Counted from the first letter of the stretch, positions 1-9,160 are shown. The stretch: DNA of 64,000 bases from Microbacterium oryzae (GCF_009735645.1 NZ_CP032550.1:1798001-1862000), one strand, 5' to 3'. Program-made: numbers and translations. Notes: generated from the letters alone by a model not told the origin.

Positions 1-1316
1 GGCCGGCCGGTGCTGGACGTCACGGACGCGGCGAGGAGGCCGAGCATCCCCACGGGTGCGTCGGTGAAGTAGACGCCGTAGGCCTGCAGGGGCTGGGCAA
101 CGTGATCGTTGCCGTCGACCTCCGCCCAAAGCCGGCGCAGGTACTGCGCCGACAACTCCTTGCGCTGTTCGTTGCCGTCGAGCAGCGCCGTGGCGTGGGC
201 GTACTTCTCCTCCGCCGTGGCGGCGGTGAACACGCCGAACGCGTCGGCCATGTCCCCCTCGATGCGGCGGACGGCGTTGAAGGCCGGCGCGAGCTGGAAG
301 CCGAAGAAGTCCTCGGTGAGCTCCGCGCTGGTGAGCAGCTTCCCCGGGGTAAGGCGGGGCTGGCCGCGCCAGTCGAGGATCGGGTCGCCGTTGGCATCGA
401 GCATCGGCCGACGGTGCTCGCGGAACGCTTGCATCAGCAGGGCGAATCCCTCGAAGGCGCCGACGAACTCGGGCGAGTGGTCGTGGTTGCGGAGCAGGAT
501 CATCAGGATGCTGTCCTCGACGTTGTACTCGCGGACATCGTCCGGAGGGATCGGAACGTACAGCAGCCGTGCGATCGAGATCGCGTCGCGCACCATCCGC
601 CTGTTCTCGTACAGCAGCGGCATCACATCGGAGACAGTGCCGATCCCCGCGAAGAGGCGCAGCAGTCCGATGGCGGTCACCTTGTGCTGTGCGTAGCGGC
701 CGGCGTATGCGGTGAGCACCTGGTGGATCACGTGCGCACCGCAGATCCCCGGGTGCGCATAGGTCTCGCCGATGCGCGCGGGGTTCACCGCGATGTCCGC
801 GTTGCACCCCGGGGCGAGCTCGACATGGTGGTCCGTGACGAGCGTGTGCAAGCCCAGCTTGCGCGCCTCAGCAAGACCTGCGTGGCTGTTGATCCCCGCG
901 TCGGTCGTGATGATCGCCGCCGCGTGCGGGAACTGAATCCGCACATCCTGAATCGTCTCCGGCGTGATGTCGTGACCTCGCCGATAGTCGGGCACGTGCA
1001 ACTGCACATCGAAGCCGAGTTCGCTCAGCCCCGCCCAGGCGATCACCCCCGACGTGACACCATCCATATCGAAATCGGGGACGACGACGATCTGCTCCCC
1101 CGCTTTCTGCATCCGCCGCAGTTCCTCGACCATCAGGCCAACGTTCTGCAGTTCCTCATGCGTGGCATCGTTGATCTCATCGAGGTACTCCTCCGTCCAA
1201 CCGCGGTTGTCCTTCAGCAGCCGGAACAACGAGTCATCGAAGAACTCGTCCAGCGTCAGAATGTCGCCGCCGAAGTCGGCATCGACGGAGTTATCGGGGA
1301 AAGCAGGAATGCTCAT
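1..1316 (-). CDS. RecJ-like DHH-family phosphoesterase (3' end outside window)
   Basis: The frame is open from an ATG at 1316 to the window edge, so only the N-terminal 438 residues are visible. Residues 81-86 read DFDMDG, an Asp-rich metal motif, Asp139 lies in TTDAG, and residues 162-164 are the Asp-His-His that names the family (TDHH). These are motifs of RecJ-type single-strand exonucleases and related phosphoesterases, which use Mn/Mg to cut phosphodiester bonds. A GGAG lies about 7 nt before the ATG. Most RecJ proteins start closer to motif I; here about 75 residues with an acidic beginning precede it. It is divergent from the mob genes, so a role in DNA processing of the mobile element is plausible (inference). 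An oligoribonuclease-like function cannot be excluded without the C-terminus. Confidence 0.8.
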   Translation of the reverse strand, partial: MSIPAFPDNSVDADFGGDILTLDEFFDDSLFRLLKDNRGWTEEYLDEINDATHEELQNVGLMVEELRRMQKAGEQIVVVPDFDMDGVTSGVIAWAGLSELGFDVQLHVPDYRRGHDITPETIQDVRIQFPHAAAIITTDAGINSHAGLAEARKLGLHTLVTDHHVELAPGCNADIAVNPARIGETYAHPGICGAHVIHQVLTAYAGRYAQHKVTAIGLLRLFAGIGTVSDVMPLLYENRRMVRDAISIARLLYVPIPPDDVREYNVEDSILMILLRNHDHSPEFVGAFEGFALLMQAFREHRRPMLDANGDPILDWRGQPRLTPGKLLTSAELTEDFFGFQLAPAFNAVRRIEGDMADAFGVFTAATAEEKYAHATALLDGNEQRKELSAQYLRRLWAEVDGNDHVAQPLQAYGVYFTDAPVGMLGLLAASVTSSTGR

Positions 1317-1637
1317 ATACGTCTCCAGAAGAGATAAGGGGAACGGTGTCTCACGCGTCCTTCCAGCTGCCTCCGCAGGAGCGCAGGCAGGCGATTGGAA
1401 CGACGAGTCGACCGGCACGCGGATACGCGTGCAGGCCTCAACTCCTCCCTCGGGGCGGCCCTGCCGCCCCACTCCTCTCACCCCGATGACACCGGCGGCC
1501 GGCCCGCCCGGACGACCGGCGTCGTATCCGCAGCTCTCTCCGTTCCGGGACGGCGGTGCCGTCCCCCGTGGCTCCGCCGAAACGTCGGCCACGCCCCAGG
1601 CGGGGTCCGACGCCTTCGCTCGGAAGGGGTGGATCGA

Positions 1638-1659
1638 AGGAGGGGACCTGGCCCCTCCT
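1638..1659. repeat. 8-bp inverted repeat, 6-nt loop
   Basis: AGGAGGGG (1638-1645) is mirrored exactly by CCCCTCCT (1652-1659). It is the first of three consecutive hairpins in the proposed oriT region. Confidence 0.5.
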
Positions 1660-1669
1660 CGCAAGCAAA

Positions 1670-1705
1670 GGCCCCGGGAGCGTGCGGCGGCGCGGTCCCG
1701 GGGCC
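1670..1705. repeat. 10-bp inverted repeat
   Basis: GGCCCCGGGA (1670-1679) pairs perfectly with TCCCGGGGCC (1696-1705) across a 16-nt loop. No T-tract follows on either strand, so a Rho-independent terminator is less likely than a structural or protein-binding role. Confidence 0.5.
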
Positions 1706-1767
1706 GGCCCGACAGGATGGGCGAGCGACGCGAGAACGTAATACAGTCGGGTTGCTTGCTTCGAACT

Positions 1768-1822
1768 GCTCTTCGGTGTTGACTCGAACCCTGATCCAAG
1801 GGCTGGGTCAACACCGAAGAGC
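1768..1822. repeat. Perfect 16-bp inverted repeat directly before mobC
   Basis: GCTCTTCGGTGTTGAC (1768-1783) is repeated inverted at 1807-1822 with a 23-nt spacer. It ends 17 nt before the mobC GTG start. It is the longest perfect repeat of this stretch and a good candidate for the relaxase or MobC binding repeat of oriT, or for a hairpin controlling mobC expression. Confidence 0.6.
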
Positions 1823-1839
1823 GGTGAGCGGAGGGCGCA

Positions 1840-2481
1840 GTGAACGACGAAGTCGTGAACATGGGGCGCCCGACCCGCGAGGGCAACGGAACGCCAGTGG
1901 AGGAGCCCTCGCGTCCGCACCCGAGTCCGAGCGCAGGCGAGGGCTCCGTGGTCGAAGAGCGCAGCGATGAGGCCACGCCCGCTAGCAAGCTCGTCCCGGT
2001 GCGGATGCGCCGGGACGAGCTTGCCGCGCTCGACGAGGTGCAGCGGCACCTCGGAGTGAACCAGTCCGACGCGCTGCGTCGGTCCGTTCTGCTCGTCGCG
2101 GCGGCCCTCGCCGCGACGCCTTCAGCCGATCCCGCCGAGCGAACCCTCGCCCGCCGGCTGGCGAAGAAGCTCACTCCCCGCCAACCTCCGGTGGTGTCCG
2201 ATAAGGCACTGCTCGCGGATATCCGCGATCGCCTCGCGGAGGTCGCGCATCGGTATCAGCAACAGGCTTTCCAGTTGCAGAAGATCGGCAACAACTGGAA
2301 CCAGATCGTCAAGGTCCTGCATGCTTTGAAGAACACCCGTGGGATGTTCGCGGGCATGCTCGCCCCGCTCGAATCCGCGATCCACGGTGTCGATCGTGCG
2401 CTGATCGATCTGGAATCGCGGATGACCCGGGACGCGGAGCGCGATGCCGAAATCAGCGAGAAGCTCGAGCGGCTGTTCTGA
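1840..2481 (+). CDS. MobC-like mobilization accessory protein
   Basis: 213 aa. The N-terminal 45 residues are polar and variable; a ribbon-helix-helix-like region follows (VPVRMRRDELAALDEV and ALRRSVLL). A helical part then contains IGNNWNQIVKVLHAL, which matches the N-x-NQI-hydrophobic signature of MobC/relaxosome accessory proteins. Such proteins bind oriT and help the relaxase nick. The GTG at 1840 has GAGG 5 nt upstream; an in-frame ATG at 1861 is an alternative. The gene ends in TGATG shared with the relaxase start, so the two are translationally coupled, as in most mobC-mobA pairs. Confidence 0.75.
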   Translation: MNDEVVNMGRPTREGNGTPVEEPSRPHPSPSAGEGSVVEERSDEATPASKLVPVRMRRDELAALDEVQRHLGVNQSDALRRSVLLVAAALAATPSADPAERTLARRLAKKLTPRQPPVVSDKALLADIRDRLAEVAHRYQQQAFQLQKIGNNWNQIVKVLHALKNTRGMFAGMLAPLESAIHGVDRALIDLESRMTRDAERDAEISEKLERLF

Positions 2482-4415
2482 TGCCGGTGATCTACATGAC
2501 TGTGCACCCGAAGTCGGCACGACTCATCAGCTACACGGTCCGCGATAAACCGGGCCAGGGGGACGTTCCGAGGGTGTTGCACGCCGCCGGTGTCCGCTGC
2601 CGGCCGGAGACCTCCGCACGGGAGTTCGCGAGAACGCGGGCGCGGCACGGCACCCAGGGCGCGACGCGCAGATCACCGTCGAGGTATGCGCTTCCGGAGG
2701 AAGGCGAGACGGCCACACATGTGAAGCGCACGTACCCGGGCGGGCGCAGGTACTGGGCTCCGGCACGGGTGGGTGAGGCCGCGACGCACGTCCGCCACGA
2801 GGGCCGTCAGGTTCCCCAGGCCGAGGCGCGGCACGTGATCGTGTCGTTCGGGCTCGATGAGGTCAACCCCGACGACCCAGAGCAGGTCGCCTCCGCGTTC
2901 GAGTTCGTCGTGCGCATGCAGCGCACCCTGTACCCGGGCATCCAGGCGCACCTCGTCGGGCAGGCCGACGGCGACGGCCGTGCCTTCCACGTGCACATCG
3001 CCTGGAACGCCACCCTCCACAGCGACATGACCGTCGACGGGAAGACATACACCGCCGGGCGGAAGCTCGCCGGCGACCTCACCAACATCGACAAGGTCCA
3101 CGAACGTGCCGACCGATTCCTCGCCGACCACGGCGCCGAGTACGGCCTCGGCCCGCAACGACTGCCGTCGGTGGCGGAGCGGAGGAAGCAGACCCGCAAC
3201 GCCCGCGACCGCAACCGCGGCCACGACCGCACCGACAAGAGACGGTCCAACCACGACCGCATCCGCGACGCGTTCGAGACCGCGATAGACGACCCCCGCG
3301 CCGTGACGCTCGAGGCCTGGACAGCGGTGATGGCCGAGCACGGCGTCACCGTCACCGAGCCGGGATGGCGGCGGGGCAAACCACCTAAGATCGCCCGCCT
3401 CAGCTACCAGCTCGACGGCATGGCCACGCCCGTGCGGGCCAGCACCCTCGGGACTCACTACGACCACGCCAGCACACTGGCGATGCTCGACGACAACGCC
3501 TACGGCCGGCCACGACCCCCACGGCCCGCCGCGGTAAAGACTGGCCCGCCCCGGCCGGTCACGGAGCCGACCCCCGAGGAGCTCACTGAGGCGCATGCCG
3601 CCGTCGTGACGCTGGCGCGCGAGGAACAGCTGGACGCGTGGATCGACGACCGCGCCCGCGAAGACGGCTACGCGGACGGCGACGGGCAACTCGCCGAACG
3701 CGGCTTCTCCAGGCACAACCCCGACCTGCGCGCGCACCTCCACCAGCAGATGGCGATCTGGATCCAGCAGCAAGGCAAGCAGGCTTCCGAGCCGGAGCAG
3801 ACCACGGAGGCCACGCAACCGCCCGCGCCGGCAGTGGAGCAGCGGAGGAGTGCATTCGATCGTGTCGTCGCGAACACGCCCTCGTACGAGGATCTCGTCG
3901 CCGCGGCGAACGAGGCCGCAGCAGAGACAATCGCTCAGGCCCGGCGCCGCCCGGCAACACCCGCGCCCTCCCCATCGGCGGCGCCAGAGCGCGCGTGGGC
4001 ATCCGGGGTCGATGAGGACGCCGCCGGCACGCTCTACGTCCCGCACCCCGCGAGTCCCGCTGAGACCGACCGGGTCGACGAGCAAGCGCCCGTCGAGCAT
4101 CCCACCCGCCGGTCACCCGCCACCCAGCCCACCCTGGACCTCGCGAGAGAACACGAGACAGCCGCCCAAGCGGCCGCTCTCTCCGAGGCAGAGACCGACG
4201 GCGAGAACGCCACAGGGCCGGCGGCATCGCCCCCGACGGTGCCGCAACTCACGGACGAGCCAGCGTCCGCCGAGCAGTCACGGCGCCCGACACAGCGAGG
4301 CGCTTCGCCACACGAAGCTCCGGAGCGCGCGCAGCGAGCCGCTCAGCGCTTCCCGGAGTTGCAGCCGGAGGAGGACGACGATCAAGCATCCGACAGCCGC
4401 CAGCCCGGCGAGTAG
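2481..4415 (+). CDS. MobA/VirD2-type relaxase
   Basis: 644 aa. Residues 170-176 read HVHIAWN, the HxHxxxN metal-binding motif III of MOBP/MOBQ-like relaxases; His118 in RHVIVSF fits the preceding conserved strand. The nicking tyrosine is probably Tyr5 or Tyr18. The protein would cut oriT, stay bound to the 5' end and pilot DNA transfer. Residues from about 380 on are rich in Ala, Pro, Glu and Thr and look disordered, as in many actinobacterial relaxases; no helicase or primase motif is visible. The start overlaps the mobC stop. No coupling protein or type IV secretion gene lies in the window, so the element may be mobilized in trans or carry those genes to the left. Confidence 0.88.
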   Translation: MPVIYMTVHPKSARLISYTVRDKPGQGDVPRVLHAAGVRCRPETSAREFARTRARHGTQGATRRSPSRYALPEEGETATHVKRTYPGGRRYWAPARVGEAATHVRHEGRQVPQAEARHVIVSFGLDEVNPDDPEQVASAFEFVVRMQRTLYPGIQAHLVGQADGDGRAFHVHIAWNATLHSDMTVDGKTYTAGRKLAGDLTNIDKVHERADRFLADHGAEYGLGPQRLPSVAERRKQTRNARDRNRGHDRTDKRRSNHDRIRDAFETAIDDPRAVTLEAWTAVMAEHGVTVTEPGWRRGKPPKIARLSYQLDGMATPVRASTLGTHYDHASTLAMLDDNAYGRPRPPRPAAVKTGPPRPVTEPTPEELTEAHAAVVTLAREEQLDAWIDDRAREDGYADGDGQLAERGFSRHNPDLRAHLHQQMAIWIQQQGKQASEPEQTTEATQPPAPAVEQRRSAFDRVVANTPSYEDLVAAANEAAAETIAQARRRPATPAPSPSAAPERAWASGVDEDAAGTLYVPHPASPAETDRVDEQAPVEHPTRRSPATQPTLDLAREHETAAQAAALSEAETDGENATGPAASPPTVPQLTDEPASAEQSRRPTQRGASPHEAPERAQRAAQRFPELQPEEDDDQASDSRQPGE

Positions 4416-4573
4416 CCCCCGCTAGTTCGGCCGCATCGCGAAGCGCGAGCTCGATGGTGCAGCAGCACGATCCCTGTGCTCGGAGGCTCATTTCAGCGCG
4501 ACGGGCACGCTCATGCTTCAGATCCTTCCAGATCTCCGCTGGACCACTTCGGCCTGTCGCACCGCGCCACGGC

Positions 4574-5242
4574 TCACCGCCGTCGGCGTGACTTCGCCCG
4601 CAGAGCGAGGAGACCCCCGATGAATGCAGCGACCAGCAGCACGCAGGCCCCGATGACGCCGGCCACCGCGAGCCCTTCGCCTTCGCTCTCGGGCGCTGCG
4701 TCTTCGGAGCTGCTCGGCTGCGGTGCGGGTGCGCTTTCGGAGACGTCCGCCGTCGGCCCGGGCTCCTGGCTGGGCTCGGGCGCGGCGCCGGGCTGCACGC
4801 GGGTGTCTTCGTTGCGGCAGGCGGGCTGATCCCATCCAAGCCCGGGCTCGGCGCCCTCTGCCGGGGCGTACGTGAACTCGTAGGACTCCGAGATCGGGTG
4901 GCCGTCACTGGAAACGGCGTTCCACACGACCGAGTAGGTGCCTGCCTCGCCGAGCGCGACTGGCGTCGTCAGGACGTTCATATCGATCGTCGAGCAGGAC
5001 GTCTCGTAGTACAGGCCGTCCGGTCCCTGCACCCGCGCGTAGCTGGCCTGGCCGAAGTCGATCAGCTCCGCGCTGAACGTCAGAGCGACGGTGTCAAGTT
5101 CCGTGACGGTCTCTCCCGCGGCAGGTGACGCTTCCAGAAGGTTGTCGTGGGCGGACGCCGCTTGGGCGGGGACCAACGCGAGCGCGGCAACGGCGATGAC
5201 GCCGACGAGAGCTCCGAGTCGTGTGCGGGGGCGGATGGTCAT
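4574..5242 (-). CDS. copC: CopC-type periplasmic copper protein with C-terminal membrane anchor
   Basis: 222 aa. A signal peptide ends at about Ala31 so that His32 (HDNL) becomes the mature N-terminus, the histidine-brace ligand of CopC proteins. The second conserved site is also present as SSDGHP. After the about 95-residue beta domain comes a Pro/Glu/Ser linker and one TM helix near residues 195-215 with a basic tail, the actinobacterial anchored form. CopC binds Cu(II) outside the membrane and works with CopD, whose gene is directly upstream with an ATGA overlap. It is the last gene of the minus-strand operon that starts at 13411. Confidence 0.88.
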   Translation of the reverse strand: MTIRPRTRLGALVGVIAVAALALVPAQAASAHDNLLEASPAAGETVTELDTVALTFSAELIDFGQASYARVQGPDGLYYETSCSTIDMNVLTTPVALGEAGTYSVVWNAVSSDGHPISESYEFTYAPAEGAEPGLGWDQPACRNEDTRVQPGAAPEPSQEPGPTADVSESAPAPQPSSSEDAAPESEGEGLAVAGVIGACVLLVAAFIGGLLALRAKSRRRR

Positions 5243-7107
5243 GCGGTTCCTTTCGATGAGGGCGATATGACGGGGCGCTGGCCGGTTCGACGCCCGACGG
5301 CGACCAGCGGGATGAAGGGGATCACGCCGATCGCGGCGATGAACCCGGCGACGCGCTGGTCCTCGAGCGCGGAGGGCCCCCAACTGCGGCCCATCGCTCC
5401 GAACCAGTCGGCGAAGGCGAGGCCAGGCTGAAGGACGTTCCACAGGCCCAGGGCGATCACGGCGACCACGACAGCGACCAGCCCGCCGAACCGGCTCACA
5501 GGCCGTGCTCTGGCAGCCAGGACGCTCCAGGTCAGGAGACTCCCGGCGGTGAGCGACTGGGCGATCAGCCACTCGTGTCCGAGCGGGTCGACGAGCGTCC
5601 AGGGCAGCACGCGGGTCGCCCCAACGCCCCACAGGGTCGCGACGACGGCCACGGTGGCTACTGCCGGGTGACGGAGGATCCGGAGCACGCGCGAGTCGGC
5701 TGCGACCTGGAGCCACTCGCGGATGCCGCGGCTGCCGTCGTTGCGATGTTGGATCGCCTCGACGGCGAGTCGATGCGGAGCACCCAGGACGAGTAGGGGC
5801 GGTACGACCAGGAGCAGCAGGATCCTGCTGAGCATGTTCATGCTGTGCAGGTAGTCCCCATACGCGGCGATCGGCCCGGACGTGGTCCAGAACAGCAGCG
5901 CTGCTCCGCAGATCCAGAAAGCCGTTCGCGCCGGCGGCCAGCCGCGGCCGGTGCGCCGCAGCCGGCGCACTCCGGCGAGGTAGAAGAAGATCCCGGCAGC
6001 GGCGGCGACCGCCCACAGCAGGTCGGGATCCCACGCTGTGAGCCACGCGAGCGGCGTCAGCTCCGGCGGCAGCGGGGCTTCGGTGAGGATCTCCGCCGCC
6101 GTGGTCAGCGCCGGGGCGAGCACGTCGGCGGGTGCCGGGGTGCGGGCGAGCGCGGCGGCGGCACCGCTGGCGATCCCCATGATGGCCAGCTCGGCGGCGA
6201 CGATCGCCCAGAACGCGCCGCCTCCGGTGGCGGTCATCCGCGGGACGAGACGGCGGCGGTAGAGCACGCCGACCACGCCGAGGGCGAGTAGAGCCGCGGC
6301 CTTCACCCCGAGCAGCGCGCCGTATGGGCTGAGGAGTTCGCGCGGGTCGGTGATCGATGTGAGCATGCGTGCGACGCCGGAGACACCGACGAGCGTGAAC
6401 GAAGCGAGCGCGAGGGTGGAGTAGCGTTCCACCACGGTCCGCACCCGACTGGCCGTGAGCACAGGCCGCAGGACCACGAGGGTCACGAGCCCGCCGAGCC
6501 AGACGGTCGCGCCGATGACGTGCAGGATCAGCGCCATGACCGCGGCGTCGTGATTGGCGAGGGTGCCCGAGTGTCCCTGGGTCGCCATCGGCACCAAGGC
6601 CGCGATCGCCAGCACGGCGGTGGCGAGCGTCGAGACCCAGTTGCGCACCGCGAACGCCAGAACCGTGATGAGCGCGGCCGCGATCGTGCTGATCAGCCAC
6701 ACCCGACCGAGCTCCGTCTCGGTCAGATACCGCCCGAGCTGCTCACCGAACGCGGGGCCGGCGGACACCTCTGGGTTGAACGTGGATACGAACGTGAGGA
6801 AGCCGGTGACGCCGCTGGTCACGGTGAACACCGCCGCAGACGCGGATGCCAGGTCGAGAGCGAGATCGAACTCGCGCTCCCCCGCTCGTAGGGCGAACAC
6901 CGCGACGACGAGGCCTCCGACCATGGTCGCGGCGGAGAGGTTCACGAGAAGCTTCACGACGGGCAACCCCCAGCGGATGGCCGCGCCGGGATCTGAGACC
7001 ACGCGCGGGGCTGCACCGCCGCCGATCAGCAGCCCGAGGATCAATGCAGCCAGCGCGGCAAGGAGAAGGATGAGGGGGCCCGCGAGCCGGAGCATGCGCG
7101 AGGTCAC
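5239..7107 (-). CDS. Fused CopD copper-resistance protein / CtaG cytochrome oxidase assembly protein
   Basis: 622 aa with about 14 hydrophobic segments. The first half (to about residue 320) resembles CopD: an eight-helix bundle with a TQGHSG segment and a VIGATVWLGGLV helix holding conserved His and Trp. The second half resembles caa3 CtaG: YLAGVRRLRR near its start, HSMNMLSRILLLLVVPPLLV, and an EDQRVAG motif near the end. CopD is thought to take up copper delivered by CopC, and CtaG helps insert Cu into cytochrome oxidase, so the fusion would couple uptake to delivery. The GTG start overlaps the DUF3515 gene's stop (GTGA), and its own end overlaps copC. Confidence 0.87.
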   Translation of the reverse strand: MTSRMLRLAGPLILLLAALAALILGLLIGGGAAPRVVSDPGAAIRWGLPVVKLLVNLSAATMVGGLVVAVFALRAGEREFDLALDLASASAAVFTVTSGVTGFLTFVSTFNPEVSAGPAFGEQLGRYLTETELGRVWLISTIAAALITVLAFAVRNWVSTLATAVLAIAALVPMATQGHSGTLANHDAAVMALILHVIGATVWLGGLVTLVVLRPVLTASRVRTVVERYSTLALASFTLVGVSGVARMLTSITDPRELLSPYGALLGVKAAALLALGVVGVLYRRRLVPRMTATGGGAFWAIVAAELAIMGIASGAAAALARTPAPADVLAPALTTAAEILTEAPLPPELTPLAWLTAWDPDLLWAVAAAAGIFFYLAGVRRLRRTGRGWPPARTAFWICGAALLFWTTSGPIAAYGDYLHSMNMLSRILLLLVVPPLLVLGAPHRLAVEAIQHRNDGSRGIREWLQVAADSRVLRILRHPAVATVAVVATLWGVGATRVLPWTLVDPLGHEWLIAQSLTAGSLLTWSVLAARARPVSRFGGLVAVVVAVIALGLWNVLQPGLAFADWFGAMGRSWGPSALEDQRVAGFIAAIGVIPFIPLVAVGRRTGQRPVISPSSKGTA

Positions 7108-7595
7108 TCGTCATCTCCTTCATCGGCATCCGGCAGGTCTGGGGAGGTGCATGCGCCGGTCGCGGGCAGCTGCTGGACCGCGTTGGAGAGCAGGCCGAGC
7201 ACCTCATCGGCGGACACGACCGTCGTGTCGACGAAGGCCTGAGCGGCGGGCTCGCGCCCGTACGTCGTCAGGCGCAGGTTCGGTGTCTCGGCCTCGTCGA
7301 CGATCCAGTCCACGCCGCCGATGCTCACGCACTGCAATGTCGTCGGGGCCGGAGGCTCGAGACCGCAGCTGAACACGACCGCGGTCGGGTCACCCCAGGC
7401 GCCGGTCGCCTGGGCGTCGGTCCACTGGCGGTCGAGGTCGCCGACGCTGTCGGGCAGGCGGACGGATACGTCCGCGCAAGCCGGGGTCGCCGCGTCCGCG
7501 GCGGACTCGAGGGTGACCGTGTAAGCACAGCCGGTGAACGTGACCGCCCCGACGAGGAGAGTCGCGAGGGACAGAGCGAATCGGCGCGGGTTCAT
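7104..7595 (-). CDS. DUF3515-like lipoprotein
   Basis: 163 aa. The N-terminus is a lipoprotein signal with the lipobox ending at Cys23 (FTGC). The rest has the layout of the actinobacterial DUF3515 family: a short region around RLPDSVGDLDRQWT, a VVFSCGLEPP segment and a C-terminal TGACTSPD; the two internal Cys may form a disulfide. Function is unknown; chromosomal family members sit near cell-envelope genes. The ATG at 7595 was chosen over longer frames because it gives the clean signal peptide and overlaps the lnt stop by 4 nt. Confidence 0.75.
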   Translation of the reverse strand: MNPRRFALSLATLLVGAVTFTGCAYTVTLESAADAATPACADVSVRLPDSVGDLDRQWTDAQATGAWGDPTAVVFSCGLEPPAPTTLQCVSIGGVDWIVDEAETPNLRLTTYGREPAAQAFVDTTVVSADEVLGLLSNAVQQLPATGACTSPDLPDADEGDDE

Positions 7596-9160
7596 GAGGG
7601 GTTCCGTTCGTCGAGGCGAAGCGCGGCACGGCGGCGCGTGACGCCGAGGAGCAGGAGAGCGACGAGTGCGCCGGCGGCAGCGAGCACGGTCGGCCACGAC
7701 CCCAGCACCACGGCGGGCGTGAGGCCGGTACGCAGTGGGACCTCACTTACGCGGGCTGCCGTGGTGCCGGCCGCCGCTCCGTCGAGGACGGTGCCGTCAG
7801 GTGCGACGATCTGGCTGGTGCCGGTCGTGGAGATGTTGGCAACGGCGCGGCCGGCCTCGATCGCGCGCATACGAGCGATGGCGAGCTGCTGGAGGTTCTC
7901 GTCGGTGCCGCGGAAGTCTGCGTTGTTCGTCTGGAACACATACGCCTCCGCGCCGCCGAGCGCGCCGGCGCGGATCACGTCGTCGTAGATGACGTCGAAG
8001 CAGATCGCCAGACCGAGTTCGACGCCGCCCACCGTGACCACGGGCGGGTTGGCGCCCGGGGTGTACTCGCGCTGGATCAGTCCGATCAGGTCCGGGGCGA
8101 TCGCCTGGTAGAGCCATCGGTCTGGCACGTACTCGCCGAACGGCACAGGGTTGGCCTTGTCGTGCAGCTGCGGTGCCCCCTCTCCCGTCCACAGCAGGGA
8201 TGTGTTGTACGTGTCATCACCGCGCTGGGTGGCGGCGTTCGCGAGCAGCGGCGCGCCTGCTCGGCCCACCACGTCGTCAAGCACGGCTGCGGTTGCGGGC
8301 CGGCTCAGCGGATCGGAGTCGACGGCCCCCTCGGGCCAGACGAGCAGGTCCACGTCCTTGTCGAGCAGCGGGTCGGTCGCGGTGAAGTGTGCAGCGAGGA
8401 GGTCGCCGGCGGCGCGCTCGTCGAAGTACGCCGATGGGCCGTTCGCCTGTACCCAGCCCATCCGCAACTCGCCCGCCGGGGTCGTCGGGAACGCCGGCAG
8501 CAACGCAAGCGCCACGCCGGCTGCGAGTGGGACGAGGGTACGGCGCGGCGCACGCGCACGCATCACCTCGATCGCGGAGGCGCACAGTGCGACGACGAGG
8601 AACGACAGCCCGCCCGTCCCGGTCCACGACGCGACCTGGGCGAACGGGCCGTCGACTTGACTGAGCCCGATCCGTGCCCACGGGAATCCCGTGTACGGCC
8701 ACGTCCCCATGATCAGCTCCCGAAGGGTCCACAGCCCCGCGACGAGCAACGGCAGCAGTACGACGCCGCCCCGTCGTGGCGGGAACAACCGGTATGCGAG
8801 AGCGATCGGCACCGCCCCGGCCGCGAACAGCACGGCCTGCAGCGCGGCAAGAGCGACCCAGGGCAGCGGGCCGAGGAACTCCCCTACCCAGACGAGATGG
8901 AGAGGGAAGAACCCGGCGCCGAACGCCAGCCCGACTGCCAGCGCACCGGGGACGCTGCGCCCGATCAGCGTGACGAGACCGAGGCTCGCGGCGATGATCG
9001 CGGCAGGCCACCAGCCGACCGATGGGTAGGCGAGGTCGAGGATCAGGCCGCCGGCCAGCGCCAGTGGCGCGGCGAGGCGCATCCGCAGCGGCGGGCGCTC
9101 TTTCCCGGGCGCCGTCGGGTCCGGGGCCGTGTCAGTCGGCGATGGCGCGGTCGAGGGCAT
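7592..9160 (-). CDS. lnt: Apolipoprotein N-acyltransferase
   Basis: 522 aa. The N-terminal half has six to seven TM helices; the second half is a nitrilase-like domain with the full catalytic triad: Glu277 (VWPEGAVD), Lys335 (HDKANPVPFGEY) and Cys387 (AICFDV). A last TM helix lies near residues 490-510. Lnt adds the third acyl chain to the N-terminal Cys of lipoproteins at the outer face of the membrane. The host should have its own copy; this one is embedded in the metal island next to two lipoprotein genes (DUF3515, TlpA) and in the same island as lspA. The chosen ATG overlaps the dsbA-like gene by 29 nt; a start at Met27 (9082) would avoid this. Confidence 0.92.
   Translation of the reverse strand: MPSTAPSPTDTAPDPTAPGKERPPLRMRLAAPLALAGGLILDLAYPSVGWWPAAIIAASLGLVTLIGRSVPGALAVGLAFGAGFFPLHLVWVGEFLGPLPWVALAALQAVLFAAGAVPIALAYRLFPPRRGGVVLLPLLVAGLWTLRELIMGTWPYTGFPWARIGLSQVDGPFAQVASWTGTGGLSFLVVALCASAIEVMRARAPRRTLVPLAAGVALALLPAFPTTPAGELRMGWVQANGPSAYFDERAAGDLLAAHFTATDPLLDKDVDLLVWPEGAVDSDPLSRPATAAVLDDVVGRAGAPLLANAATQRGDDTYNTSLLWTGEGAPQLHDKANPVPFGEYVPDRWLYQAIAPDLIGLIQREYTPGANPPVVTVGGVELGLAICFDVIYDDVIRAGALGGAEAYVFQTNNADFRGTDENLQQLAIARMRAIEAGRAVANISTTGTSQIVAPDGTVLDGAAAGTTAARVSEVPLRTGLTPAVVLGSWPTVLAAAGALVALLLLGVTRRRAALRLDERNPS

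Larger units (their letters stand above)
1317..1839. other. Non-coding, palindrome-rich stretch before the mob genes; candidate oriT and divergent promoters
   Basis: No reading frame here looks like protein. The 523 bp separate the divergent DHH gene from mobC and carry three clean inverted repeats (1638-1659, 1670-1705, 1768-1822). Origins of transfer usually lie just upstream of the mobC/relaxase pair and contain such repeats next to the nick site, so this is the best oriT candidate in the window. The nick site cannot be placed by reading. The same stretch must also hold the promoters of both flanking transcription units. Confidence 0.5.

Noticed and set aside
102..1337. Long plus-strand open frame over the DHH gene
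   Set aside because: It is the antisense shadow of the minus-strand frame that carries DFDMDG and DHH motifs; its own sequence is Arg/Val/Glu-rich without any domain.
5242..6700. N-terminal extension of the copC frame to 708 residues
   Set aside because: The extra part lies inside the CopD-CtaG gene in another frame and is low-complexity Arg/Ala/Pro; the signal peptide starts at 5242.
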